Shown piece after piece: positions 1-8,585 of a DNA stretch of 64,000 bases. Within the stretch, counting starts at the first letter, position 1. Each line of letters opens with the position of its first letter. The notes below the pieces were generated by a model that saw only the letters and a program-made list of their open reading frames with translations, was not told where the DNA came from and searched no databases. Source of the DNA: Chitinophagaceae bacterium (GTDB taxonomy: Bacteria > Bacteroidota > Bacteroidia > Chitinophagales > Chitinophagaceae); the NCBI GenBank assembly GCA_023957575.1, contig JAMLGU010000012.1, positions 1-64,000 on the forward strand. The letters run 5' to 3'. The translations under genes and the position numbers were made by a program.

Positions 1-291
1 CTTATCAAACTGCACCGAAAATATGGGGTTGGCCGACAGGATACAGTAAACTTCATTGTTTTCTGTAACGATATAAGTTATTACCCTTGCTCCACCACTT
101 TTTCCTTTTCCCTTGCTTTTGATAGCAATTCTAACTTTGTAAATTTCGTTTCCTAAAGGTGTCCCAAAATCTGGTTGTTCTTCCAATGTAGCACTAAGTT
201 CGGATAGTTCTTGTTTTAGAGAAGGGAACTTTTTAATAAGCCGCTTTGCTTCTTTTTTAAACTTGTCACTGGGAATAACACTAAAGTTCAT
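1..291 (-). CDS. RelE/ParE-like toxin of a type II toxin-antitoxin pair (runs off window)
   Basis: The frame opens at the ATG at 291 and stays open for 97 codons to the window edge, so the stop is not seen. The protein starts MNFSVIPSDKFKKEAKRLIK and continues with basic and hydrophobic stretches ending in RVITYIV, a layout typical of short RelE/ParE-type toxins of Bacteroidota. These act as ribosome-dependent mRNA nucleases or gyrase poisons; which one applies here cannot be told. Its start lies inside the end of the preceding gene (11-nt overlap), which implies translational coupling with the antitoxin. After residue 82 the sequence no longer resembles the usual family ending, and the DNA there is a 20-nt motif found again at 9079-9098, so the toxin may be truncated. 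The family call is by overall resemblance only. Confidence 0.6.
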   Translation of the reverse strand, partial: MNFSVIPSDKFKKEAKRLIKKFPSLKQELSELSATLEEQPDFGTPLGNEIYKVRIAIKSKGKGKSGGARVITYIVTENNEVYCILSANPIFSVQFDK

Positions 292-499
292 TTAAAAATT
301 CATTTAGTGTCTGTTTATGTCCTTTGGCTTTTTTAAGAATAGCAACTTGTTCAAATGCGTCTTTTAGGTCAGACTTTAATTTCAATGCCTGCTCATACTT
401 TTTCAGTTTGGTCAACACTTTTTCCCATTCTGTCAACGGTAATTGAACGGCATTTGTTTTGCCATTCATGTCGTTCAGGTATTGAAGTGTTATTTTCAT
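281..499 (-). CDS. Small antitoxin-like protein upstream of the toxin
   Basis: A 72-residue protein if started at the ATG at 499 (MKITLQYLNDMNGKTNAVQL). A longer reading from 586 is possible but would run through the promoter match at 504-511. The middle is a charged, probably helical or coiled-coil segment (KVLTKLKKYEQALKLKSDLK), and no DNA-binding domain is obvious. It overlaps the toxin start by 11 nt. The order antitoxin then toxin, the small sizes and the overlap are the usual form of a type II module. I infer that it binds and neutralises the downstream toxin; the sequence itself does not name the antitoxin family. Confidence 0.6.
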   Translation of the reverse strand: MKITLQYLNDMNGKTNAVQLPLTEWEKVLTKLKKYEQALKLKSDLKDAFEQVAILKKAKGHKQTLNEFLNEL

Positions 500-503
500 A
501 ATA

Positions 504-511
504 CAAATATA
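504..511 (-). promoter_or_regulatory. Bacteroidota -7 box for the toxin-antitoxin pair
   Basis: On the minus strand this reads TATATTTG, an exact TAnnTTTG match, ending 4 nt before the ATG at 499. Transcription would then begin at or next to the start codon, giving a leaderless or nearly leaderless mRNA. No good -33 TTTG was found at the usual spacing. Confidence 0.45.
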
Positions 512-555
512 CGTTGATTTTTTGAATTGTACGATGTTGGAAATGCTGGGGCACA

Positions 556-881
556 ACAGTTTGGCAGCTTGGCGAAGTAGTTTCAAAAGCTAAAGATGGC
601 AATTCGGAAGTGTTATTAGTTACGATTTTACTACATCTGCCAATGGTTTGGCATTGGGTGGTTTGGCAATGCTGGGTCTGGCATTGGGAGCAGGATTTGC
701 CCGCAGAAGAAAACTGATGATGGCAATGATGGCTGTATCCATTATGGTATTAGGCTATTCTTGCACTAAATCTGATAAAGCAGCTATTCAAAACAATGAT
801 AACTTATTTGTACGTATCGCACAAGTAGATAAAGATGGTACAAAGTCTTATTCTAAAGTAGTAAAAGTGGTGAAGAAATAG
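556..881 (+). pseudogene. Remnant of a cell-surface protein C-terminus, frameshifted
   Basis: Two reading frames join to make one recognisable protein end. The first frame gives WQLGEVVSKAKDGNSE and stops making sense near 610; the next gives VISYDFTTSANG followed by a hydrophobic, GLALGA-rich segment with ARRRK, a second hydrophobic segment, and the ending FVRIAQVDKDGTKSYSKVVK. The final part is the pattern of C-terminal beta-sandwich sorting regions of Bacteroidota surface proteins (compare the common VDxDGxxxYSKVVxV ending). The 5' portion is missing and a shift of one or two bases lies at 610-612. A shorter reading from a TTG at 648 gives 77 residues, but I see no reason to think it is translated. 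Confidence 0.55.
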
Positions 882-910
882 AACCACATTAAATAAGTAG
901 TTATAATGTT

Positions 911-944
911 AAAGGGGGTGTCTTATTGGACATCTCCTTTTCTC
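911..944 (+). terminator. Rho-independent terminator
   Basis: The stem AAAGGGGGTGTC pairs with GACATCTCCTTT around the loop TTATTG, with G-T pairs tolerated, and is followed by a short T run. It sits 30 nt after the surface-protein remnant, so it probably ended that gene when intact. Confidence 0.6.
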
Positions 945-1085
945 ATTTAGCTTGCTTTGGTAAATGAAATAGAATACTTGCTGCTGTCGAATGGTCATTC
1001 ATTGTCGTTTTTATCATAATCGTCAAAAGAAAAACACTGTATAAAAGAAATTTAAATTTTTTTTGGGAGAAAGCCTGTTTTTAGT

Positions 1086-1099
1086 CACTTATATAAGTG
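1086..1099. other. 14-bp perfect palindrome in the 882-1202 gap
   Basis: CACTTATATAAGTG is a perfect palindrome about 100 bp before the thioredoxin-domain gene, in an otherwise AT-rich gap that holds only the terminator at 911. It could be an operator for a dimeric regulator, but no second copy was noticed. Confidence 0.3.
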
Positions 1100-1202
1100 C
1101 TACAGATGACTTAAGATAGGATATAATTTAAAAATGATTAGTGTGGGAAGGCGAAGCACACTGATAATAATAGCATTTAATAATTAGAGACAGAAAAAAC
1201 AG

Positions 1203-3092
1203 ATGAAATCAATTCTATTCATTTTAGCAATACTGAGTTTTGGAATTATACAGGCTCAAAACAATTTCAGCTATATACCCCAAAAACCTAAGCCCGGCGA
1301 TGAAATAACGATAACTTATATGCCCGGAGCAGATTTAGAAGGCTTGCTAAAAATACCTGAAGCATTTATATTGGAATCATCCGCTGATGGCAATAATGTA
1401 ACCAATATAAAGCTTTCCAGACTGAATGGAAGATTGACTGCCAAATTTGTTACGGATACGGCTACAAGATTTGTGGCACTGGGCTTTATGGATAATGATA
1501 AATATGACAGCAACAATGATGATGGTTTTATTATTTTGTTGTATGACGGAAATCAGCCCTATGAAAAAGCAAACGCCTATGCGTCCAATTTTTATGATAT
1601 AACAGGAAAAGCAAGATTTGGTATTTTACGAGATAAAGAAAAAGCATTATCATATTTGGTTAAAGAAGTAAATCTTTACCCGGCGGGTAAAAAAAGCTAT
1701 TATACAAAGATGGTTAAGCTACAATATCAAATGAGTCCTATAACCGGTACTTCAATGGTTCAAAAAGAAATTGAGCAAACTATAAAAATGTTGAAAACCA
1801 AAGAAGATTATACTATCCTGTCAAGCTTGTACAATTTATTAAGTTTTGATAACCAAAGTAAATTTATTGATAAGCTAAAAACCGAAAAGTTTCCCGAGGC
1901 ACCACTTAGCCAGGTAGATCGTTTGTTTAGAAAAGGCTTTAGTACGGAAGGAGATGCGGTAAAGCAACAGGCAATTTTAGACGAACTAACAGTACTGCTT
2001 AAAAATGCAGATGATGCCAGTCTGCACGAGGCTTCCTTAAATATGATGCGTCAGGCGGTGGCAAGAGATTATTTAAGAAAAAAGGATGCGGTTAATTTTA
2101 AAAAAGTAGTCAATACGATTACAGATAATACCATAAAATACCGGATGTGCCAAAATGCTGCCGGAATATTTATGAATGATATCAATACGCAGCCTCAGGC
2201 AATATCTTTTGCAAAAGATGCCATGAATTGGGCTAAAAGTGAAGTAAATAAGCCTAAAGAAAAAAAGCCCGCAATGGCTGTTGACTCGGAGTGGAAAACA
2301 ACCAGAATAAACAGCTATGCCGGAGCTGTCCATACGTACGCACAGGTATTAGAAAAATCTGGTAAATATACTGAGGCATTCAAGTATGCCAAAGAAGCCG
2401 CAGCTATAAAGCCCGGTATATACAGCCATACCTATATTACAATAGCTCAAAAAATTTTGAACCATAAGCAGGTTAAAGTATTAGCTGAGGATTTAGTAAA
2501 ATCCGGGGCAGCAAATAATGGAGTAGTAGATATTCTCAAAGAAATATATAACAAAACTAATAATACGAAAACTGATTTTGAAAGTTATTTGGCAGGTTTA
2601 AAAAACGAAGCCAAAAATAAAGTTATTAATGATTTAAGGTCGGAGATGCTAAACATTTCGGCACCGGAATTTACACTGGTGGATATAGACGGTAAAACTG
2701 TAAACTTAGCCGATTATAAGAACAAAGTGGTTGTTCTTGATTTTTGGGCTACTTGGTGCGGTCCTTGCAAAGCTTCATTTCCTGCTATGCAAAAAGCGGT
2801 AATAAAATATAATGAAAACCCTGATGTAAAATTTTTATTTATAGATACTTGGGAGCGTGTCGAAGACAAAGTAACACCGGCAAAAGATTTCATCTCTTCC
2901 AATAAATACCGTTTTCACGTATTAATTGATAACGAAGATAAAGTAGTAGGCAACTATAGAGTGGAAGGACTTCCTACAAAAATTATCATAGGTAAGGATG
3001 GTAAAATAAAGTTTAAAGATATAGGATATAGTGGAAGTGAGGAAGGCTTAATTGAAAAACTATCCATGATGATTGCTTTGGCAAGTGAATAA
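1203..3092 (+). CDS. TlpA-like thioredoxin-domain secreted protein
   Basis: A 629-residue protein with an N-terminal signal peptide (MKSILFILAILSFGIIQAQ). A long N-terminal region of about 480 residues, partly helical and TPR-like, leads into a C-terminal thioredoxin fold that starts near APEFTLVDIDGKTVNL. The redox motif WCGPC lies at residues 518-522, and the cis-Pro loop is seen as GLPTKIII. Family members act in the periplasm as thiol reductases, for cytochrome c maturation or disulfide reduction. Bacteroidota often carry such large TlpA proteins with N-terminal DUF-type or TPR regions, and their substrates are mostly unknown. It stands alone, with a terminator at 3216 on its 3' side. Confidence 0.85.
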   Translation: MKSILFILAILSFGIIQAQNNFSYIPQKPKPGDEITITYMPGADLEGLLKIPEAFILESSADGNNVTNIKLSRLNGRLTAKFVTDTATRFVALGFMDNDKYDSNNDDGFIILLYDGNQPYEKANAYASNFYDITGKARFGILRDKEKALSYLVKEVNLYPAGKKSYYTKMVKLQYQMSPITGTSMVQKEIEQTIKMLKTKEDYTILSSLYNLLSFDNQSKFIDKLKTEKFPEAPLSQVDRLFRKGFSTEGDAVKQQAILDELTVLLKNADDASLHEASLNMMRQAVARDYLRKKDAVNFKKVVNTITDNTIKYRMCQNAAGIFMNDINTQPQAISFAKDAMNWAKSEVNKPKEKKPAMAVDSEWKTTRINSYAGAVHTYAQVLEKSGKYTEAFKYAKEAAAIKPGIYSHTYITIAQKILNHKQVKVLAEDLVKSGAANNGVVDILKEIYNKTNNTKTDFESYLAGLKNEAKNKVINDLRSEMLNISAPEFTLVDIDGKTVNLADYKNKVVVLDFWATWCGPCKASFPAMQKAVIKYNENPDVKFLFIDTWERVEDKVTPAKDFISSNKYRFHVLIDNEDKVVGNYRVEGLPTKIIIGKDGKIKFKDIGYSGSEEGLIEKLSMMIALASE

Positions 3093-3215
3093 TCATGCGC
3101 ATATTATTGGTACAAAAAAATCTTGTTTATCTACTAAAACTGTAAATGAGTTAGCTATTATGCCGGTTATTTTTGGTGAAAAGTTTTTGTTTTGTTTAAT
3201 GTTTTTTTCATGTTT

Positions 3216-3246
3216 GACCCTCGGTATATTGCCGGGGGTCTTTTGG
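3216..3246 (+). terminator. Rho-independent terminator
   Basis: GACCCTCGG pairs over nine positions with CCGGGGGTC around a 7-nt loop and is followed by TTTT. It lies 120 nt downstream of the thioredoxin-domain gene. Nothing else convincing is seen in the 3093-3444 gap. Confidence 0.75.
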
Positions 3247-3444
3247 TTTATTCCTTCTCCCGAAGTTAAAACCCTGCATTATATTTTGCTGTATTTTATT
3301 GATATAAATGGCAATACAACAATCTTGCTGATCGATAAAATTAGGAAGCCTTATTTATCAATTACTGCAAAGAACCAGGAATTGATTTTTGTACAATGAG
3401 ACAGAAACCCTGATTTTAAAAAAAATTGAGCATACTTAAAAATA

Positions 3445-4164
3445 TTATGATATAGCTGCTTCATCCAGCAGCCAGATTGTGCTGCCTTTTTTAAGTTGCA
3501 CACCCTGAACCGGATAGGCGCCATTTTGTTTCTTACCAGAGATGATATTTCTGATAACGGGGGCTTTTGCCTTTCCCGAAACCAAAAACATTACTTCGTT
3601 ACTGTGGTTTATTAGCGGATAAGTAACGCTGATGCGGTAAGTCTGTTTTTCTTCTACCCATACTTCTTTTATCAAACGTTTTTTTTCATTTAAGATATCT
3701 GTACCGGGGAATAGTGATGCGGTATGACCATCATCGCCCATACCCAAAAGTGTGAGATCGAAGCAAGGTCGATTACCCAAGGCAGTTTTCAGAGTAGCTT
3801 CATACTGTAGTGCGCAATCCTTAGGGCTACCCTTGACCGGCACAGGAAAAATATTTTTTTTTGGAATTTTTACCTTATCCAGCAATGCCTCTTTTACCAT
3901 TTTGAAATTACTTTCATCGCTTTTGTGTGGTACAAAACGCTCATCACCCCAAAACAACATCACTTTTTTCCAGGCTATATTGCGGCTGAACTCCTGTGTA
4001 GCGAGTAATTGATACAACCTTTTTGGTGTATTGCCACCCGAAAGCGCAACAGCAAATCTTCCTTTTTGTTCTATGCTTTCTTTACATGATTTTACAAAAA
4101 AATAAGCAGCGGCGCGGCTCAATGCCTCTGCATCGCTCCATACCAGGATTTCTTCTTTTATCAT
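3445..4164 (-). CDS. pgl: 6-phosphogluconolactonase
   Basis: A 239-residue cytosolic enzyme that hydrolyses 6-phosphogluconolactone to 6-phosphogluconate, the second step of the oxidative pentose phosphate pathway. Family motifs are clear: ALSGGNTPKRLYQLL, FWGDERFVP and LGMGDDGHTASLFPG. Length fits the Pgl/DevB family. It is the last gene of the leftward operon gnd-zwf-pgl and starts 37 nt after zwf ends, so all three enzymes are likely made from one message. Confidence 0.95.
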   Translation of the reverse strand: MIKEEILVWSDAEALSRAAAYFFVKSCKESIEQKGRFAVALSGGNTPKRLYQLLATQEFSRNIAWKKVMLFWGDERFVPHKSDESNFKMVKEALLDKVKIPKKNIFPVPVKGSPKDCALQYEATLKTALGNRPCFDLTLLGMGDDGHTASLFPGTDILNEKKRLIKEVWVEEKQTYRISVTYPLINHSNEVMFLVSGKAKAPVIRNIISGKKQNGAYPVQGVQLKKGSTIWLLDEAAIS

Positions 4165-4201
4165 GGTTCAAATTTTAAGCAAAATATTTATTCAAAAACT
4201 A

Positions 4202-5695
4202 TTAATCGCATTTTAGTGCTTCTTCGTTGGGAGAGGTGAGCGCCCACTGAACACCATTGCTTTTAGCCAGCTTATCAGCTTCTTTGGGACCATCAGTACC
4301 CGCCGCGTATTTTTTTAGCCCTTTAGAGGTCGTCTTCCAATAATCCAATATGGGCATCACTATTTTCCATGCTGCCTCCACCTGGTCCGAACGAATAAAG
4401 AGGGTGGCATCGCCTTCTAATACATCCAACAGCAGGGTTTCATAAGCTTCGGGCGAAGGCTCACAGAAAGCGTCAGTATAAGTAAAATCCATATTCACCG
4501 GTTTTAAGCGCATGTGAATGCCCGGAATTTTACCATCTACTATCAGATTTATCGTTTGATTGGGTTGGATGCTGATGAATAACCTGTTGGGTACTTCATC
4601 GTCTTTGAAAATTTTATGAGGAGTCATTTTAAACTGAATCATAATCAACGATGAATTCTGAGACATACATTTACCTGTACGCAGCAGGAATGGCACTCCT
4701 TTCCAACGCTTATTGTCAATAAACAATTTCATGGCTGCAAAGGTTTCGGTTTTTGAATTCTTAGCCACATTCGCTTCATCGGTATATCCGATTTGAGGAG
4801 CGCCTGCTACTGATCCTTCGGTATATTGTGCCCTGACTACTTCTGGCGCCGAAATTTTACTAACGCTTTTCAGCACCTTTGCTTTTTCATCCCGAATACA
4901 TTCGGCTGCATAATCGCAGGGACGCTCCATGGCGATAACTGACAGGATTTGCAACAGGTGGTTTTGAATCATATCCCGAAGCGCTCCACTATTGTCATAA
5001 TATTTTCCACGTGTACCCACACTCACTTCTTCGGCTACGGTTATCTGAACATGGTCAATATATTTGTTGCACCATAATGGCTCGAAAATATTATTTGCAA
5101 ATCGGAAGGCAAGGATATTTTGAACCACTTCTTTACCCAGATAATGATCAATGCGGTAAATCTGCTCTTCTTTAAAATTTTTAGTCAGTAACCTGTTCAG
5201 TGCCTGGGCAGAGGTCAGGTCTGTTCCAAAGGGTTTTTCTACTACTATACGATCTTTTTTTACCATACCGGCCATTTTGTATTTTGCAAGGCCTTCGGTA
5301 ATGGTTTGTATAAAACTCGGTGAAACAGCATAGTAAAACAATCTGGTTCCTCTAACGCCCCAATTTTTATCATTTTTTTCTAAAGCTGCTTTCAAGCGCG
5401 GAAAAGTATCGGGAACAGAGAAGTCGCCCTGAAAATAATCAAGTTTATCTTTAAATTTATTCCAGTCTGCATCTTTAGCTTTACCGTTTCTCGAAAAAGA
5501 ATTTATGCCTTCCAGCATGTGTTTATCATAAGCCTCATCAGATAGCCCTTTATAATCCATTGCAAAAATTACAAATTCATCCGGCATGTAGCCACCGATA
5601 TAAAGATTGTAAAAAGCAGGGATTAATTTGCGCCAGGAAAGATCTCCAAAACCTCCAAAAATTACGATGTTAGCGGGTGTCTGTTTAAAGTCCAT
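4202..5695 (-). CDS. zwf: Glucose-6-phosphate 1-dehydrogenase
   Basis: A 497-residue enzyme oxidising glucose-6-phosphate to 6-phosphogluconolactone with NADP. The N-terminal Rossmann motif reads IFGGFGDLSWRKLIPA, where the usual GASGDL is slightly changed to GGFGDL. The catalytic signature RIDHYLGKE is intact, as is VVEKPFG. It is the middle gene of the operon, 63 nt after gnd and 37 nt before pgl. Together with its neighbours it supplies NADPH and ribulose-5-phosphate. Confidence 0.96.
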   Translation of the reverse strand: MDFKQTPANIVIFGGFGDLSWRKLIPAFYNLYIGGYMPDEFVIFAMDYKGLSDEAYDKHMLEGINSFSRNGKAKDADWNKFKDKLDYFQGDFSVPDTFPRLKAALEKNDKNWGVRGTRLFYYAVSPSFIQTITEGLAKYKMAGMVKKDRIVVEKPFGTDLTSAQALNRLLTKNFKEEQIYRIDHYLGKEVVQNILAFRFANNIFEPLWCNKYIDHVQITVAEEVSVGTRGKYYDNSGALRDMIQNHLLQILSVIAMERPCDYAAECIRDEKAKVLKSVSKISAPEVVRAQYTEGSVAGAPQIGYTDEANVAKNSKTETFAAMKLFIDNKRWKGVPFLLRTGKCMSQNSSLIMIQFKMTPHKIFKDDEVPNRLFISIQPNQTINLIVDGKIPGIHMRLKPVNMDFTYTDAFCEPSPEAYETLLLDVLEGDATLFIRSDQVEAAWKIVMPILDYWKTTSKGLKKYAAGTDGPKEADKLAKSNGVQWALTSPNEEALKCD

Positions 5696-5758
5696 AAATT
5701 GTCTGTTTATTTGCTAAATGTATTTAAAAAAATATAAGTTTAAAAATTAATGAGTAGC

Positions 5759-7156
5759 TTACGATGCCCAGTTTGAATGAAAACTTCCCTCTTTGTCAAT
5801 TCGTTCATAAGTGTGAGCGCCAAAGAAATCGCGCTGTGCCTGTATAAGATTAGCCGAAAGTTGAGCGCTTGTATATGCATCAAAATAATTGAGCGCCGAT
5901 GCATAAGCGGCTGCGGGAGTTCCTGTGTCCAAAGACGTTTTGAGCAAAGCAGCCACACTGTTTCTTTTTTCCGATAGTTTTTTTGAAAACAGGGGAGATG
6001 TAATTACAATCTGCAAATCGGGCTCCTGCAGGTAGGCCTCGTGTAGGTCATTGAGCATGGCTGATCTAATAATGCAGCCTCCCCGCCAGATTTTCAGTAC
6101 TTTTTTAATGTCAATTTCATAATTGCTTGTTGCCGAAGCCGCCTGAATAAGTTTTATTCCCTGGGTATAAGCTATTGCAAAACCAAAATATAAAGCTTCG
6201 CTACAGATGGTTTTTATCGCTTCTTTGTCAGTTGCGATATTGGTTTTATGATAATCGAAGTAACCTGCTGCTTTCACCCGTTCTGCCTTTAAGGCTGAGA
6301 GGTATCGCATAGTAACTGCAATATCAATGGTGGGTGTGGGTACGTTCAGTTCCAAAGCGCTCTGTGTAGTCCACAAGCCGGTTCCTTTTTGTTGGGCACG
6401 ATCTAATATCATGTCCACTAAGTCTTTGCCGGTTTCTTCGTCTTTTTTGTTAAAGATTAAAGAGGTGATTTCTACCAAAAATGATTGTAACTCGCCTTGA
6501 TTCCATTCACCAAAAACAGTACTCAACTCATCATTGGAGAAACCTGAAACTTTTAACAGGCTGTAAACTTCACTAATCATTTGCATCATGGCGTACTCTA
6601 TACCATTGTGCACCATTTTCACATAGTGGCCTGCGGCAGTATTACCCATATATGCTACGCATGGTTCGCCTTCCGCTTTAGCTGCTATTGACTCCAGAAT
6701 GTTTTTCACCTGTTCATAACTTTCTTTATCTCCACCCGGCATCATGCTGGGGCCGTTTCGTGCGCCTTCTTCTCCGCCCGAAACGCCCATGCCTATGAAA
6801 TGGATACCTGAAGTTTTTAAAGATTGAAATCGCCTTTCGGTATCAATAAAATGCGAGTTGCCGCCATCAATAATTATTTCGTCTTTTTGCAGCAGTGGCA
6901 ACAGGCCATCAATCACAGCATCTACAATTTTACCTGCCGGTACCAGCATCATGATGATTTTTGGCGATTGAAGATTATTTACCAAATCCTGAAGCGAACC
7001 GGCCGATGTTACCGGTTTGCCGGCGGCTTCTTCTTCCAGACGTTGCCGCTGGTTTTCATTAGGGTCGTAACCACAAACTTCGAAACCGTGGTCTGCTAAA
7101 TTTAGTACCATATTTCGGCCCATGGTACCAAGGCCTATCATTCCAAAATGTGCCAT
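5759..7156 (-). CDS. gnd: 6-phosphogluconate dehydrogenase (decarboxylating)
   Basis: A 465-residue enzyme converting 6-phosphogluconate to ribulose-5-phosphate and CO2 with NADP. The N-terminal nucleotide-binding motif is GLGTMGRNM, and family blocks VSGGEEGARNGPSMMPGG and KMVHNGIEYAMMQ are present. Length agrees with the homodimeric Gnd family. It is the first gene of the leftward operon. A possible promoter lies upstream around 7200-7230 (TTTG, 17 nt, TAATTCAG), which is only a weak match. Confidence 0.95.
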   Translation of the reverse strand: MAHFGMIGLGTMGRNMVLNLADHGFEVCGYDPNENQRQRLEEEAAGKPVTSAGSLQDLVNNLQSPKIIMMLVPAGKIVDAVIDGLLPLLQKDEIIIDGGNSHFIDTERRFQSLKTSGIHFIGMGVSGGEEGARNGPSMMPGGDKESYEQVKNILESIAAKAEGEPCVAYMGNTAAGHYVKMVHNGIEYAMMQMISEVYSLLKVSGFSNDELSTVFGEWNQGELQSFLVEITSLIFNKKDEETGKDLVDMILDRAQQKGTGLWTTQSALELNVPTPTIDIAVTMRYLSALKAERVKAAGYFDYHKTNIATDKEAIKTICSEALYFGFAIAYTQGIKLIQAASATSNYEIDIKKVLKIWRGGCIIRSAMLNDLHEAYLQEPDLQIVITSPLFSKKLSEKRNSVAALLKTSLDTGTPAAAYASALNYFDAYTSAQLSANLIQAQRDFFGAHTYERIDKEGSFHSNWAS

Positions 7157-7329
7157 TTTCTTGTTTGTTGATAAAAAAACCTGTACAAGTTATTAGAAAA
7201 ACCTGAATTATTGCTAAAATCAATTAACAAATTCCTAAAAATCTTGTTTCGAGATACATTTTTAACATAACAAAAGAATTTTACGATAGTTTTCGTTATT
7301 TTCACACATCGAATGGATATATTTTCAGA

Positions 7330-7337
7330 TAATTTTG
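7330..7337 (+). promoter_or_regulatory. Putative -7 box for the amidase gene
   Basis: TAATTTTG is an exact TAnnTTTG match 20 nt before the ATG at 7358. No clear TTTG lies at the standard distance upstream, so the call rests on the -7 box alone. Confidence 0.4.
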
Positions 7338-7357
7338 AATTTTAGAACAGTAAAGAA

Positions 7358-8491
7358 ATGTACAAATTACAATCAGTCATAGGATCCGTAATCCTGATTA
7401 TCTTTTTATATGCCTGTACCCCCAGTCAGCCAACCACGAAAACAAATGTTTTAAGCAATCCTGCTGGTTCTGAAACTGATGTTAAGGGAAATAAACGTAT
7501 GTCGGCATGGGAAATGCAAAACTATCATAAGAATCTTCCAAAAGCGGCTCCTCCGGCAGAAAGAAAAACACCTGTAAGGGAAGCTAAAAAAGAAATAAAA
7601 AAAGAAGCGAATCCGACTGCTGTGGTTATAAAACCGGAAGAGCCGGTTAGCCAGACATCTGTAAATAGTAACACTGTTACCTCGGCATCCTTTGCTTACC
7701 GCTCAAAAGAGTATTATAAGTTTATTACTGACAGTATTCAGGCTGCATCTGCAAAGGCGGCCTATTATCAAATAGCCGATTCTATGATGCGGATGATGAC
7801 ACAGCTTCCGGTAAATTCCAAAAATCCGGCAATCGACCTTACCCAGTGGTACACCACACCTAACTTTAGTATTCGCAAACCCAATTATGTGATGTTGCAC
7901 CATACCGCCCAGACTACTGCCGAGCAAACGCTTTACACTTTTTCAATACAAAGAACAGGTGTGAGCGCTCACTATGTAGTATCGAGAGATGGTACTGTGT
8001 ATCAAATGCTGAATGACTATATGAAAGCCTGGCACTCGGGTACCGGGCGCTGGGGGAGCGTAAACGATATGAACTCCTGCAGTTTGGGGATTGAAATAGA
8101 TAATAATGGGTCTGAGCCATTTTCGGATGCTCAGATAAACGGGTTGCTAAAACTGCTTACCTACCTCAAAAAGGAGTATCAGATACCACAGGAAAATTTT
8201 ATAGGACACTCAGACTATGCGCCCTCCCGTAAAAATGACCCCAGTAAATATTTTCCCTGGAAAAAACTTGCAGATGCAGGCTTTGGTTACTGGTACGATA
8301 CTTTAAATTTGAAAGAACCGCCTGCCGACTTTAATCCTATTATGGCGTTAAGAATAATTGGTTATGATACAAAAAAGCCAATGGATGCCATAAAGGCGTT
8401 CAAATTGCATTTTATTCAAAATGATGTTTCTTCCACCTTGTCGGATTATGATAAGAAGATTTTGTATAATGTCTATCTTAAATATTTGTAA
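7358..8491 (+). CDS. N-acetylmuramoyl-L-alanine amidase, lipoprotein
   Basis: A 377-residue protein with a lipoprotein signal ending FLYAC, lipidated Cys at residue 20. A Lys/Pro/Glu-rich linker to about residue 130 is followed by an Amidase_2 (PGRP/AmpD-type) domain. Zinc-site residues are visible: HHTA at 184-187, IGHSD with His284, and the NDPSKYFPW block. YVVSRDGTVYQ and WHSG are also typical. It should cleave the lactyl-peptide bond of peptidoglycan fragments from a membrane anchor, giving a role in wall recycling or remodelling. It is monocistronic; no partner gene is adjacent. Confidence 0.9.
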   Translation: MYKLQSVIGSVILIIFLYACTPSQPTTKTNVLSNPAGSETDVKGNKRMSAWEMQNYHKNLPKAAPPAERKTPVREAKKEIKKEANPTAVVIKPEEPVSQTSVNSNTVTSASFAYRSKEYYKFITDSIQAASAKAAYYQIADSMMRMMTQLPVNSKNPAIDLTQWYTTPNFSIRKPNYVMLHHTAQTTAEQTLYTFSIQRTGVSAHYVVSRDGTVYQMLNDYMKAWHSGTGRWGSVNDMNSCSLGIEIDNNGSEPFSDAQINGLLKLLTYLKKEYQIPQENFIGHSDYAPSRKNDPSKYFPWKKLADAGFGYWYDTLNLKEPPADFNPIMALRIIGYDTKKPMDAIKAFKLHFIQNDVSSTLSDYDKKILYNVYLKYL

Positions 8492-8510
8492 GGAATAGAT
8501 AAAGGGCATA

Positions 8511-8585
8511 AAAAAAGCATCGTGTTTTGTTTTAGGTTTGGTTGCCCAAACTTTCACTTACTAACCCGATGCTTTCTTAATAGCT
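8511..8585 (-). terminator. Terminator-like hairpin with GNRA-capped inner stem
   Basis: On the minus strand AAAGCATCG and CGATGCTTT form a 9-bp outer stem followed by seven T. An inner 6-bp stem, GTTTGG with CCAAAC, is closed by the tetraloop GCAA at 8536-8551. On the plus strand the same outer stem could serve the amidase gene, but its T run is poorer there. Confidence 0.55.

Noticed and set aside
3073..3399. A 108-codon frame after the thioredoxin gene
   Set aside because: It overlaps the end of the real gene and contains the terminator at 3216-3246; its composition is that of AT-rich non-coding DNA.
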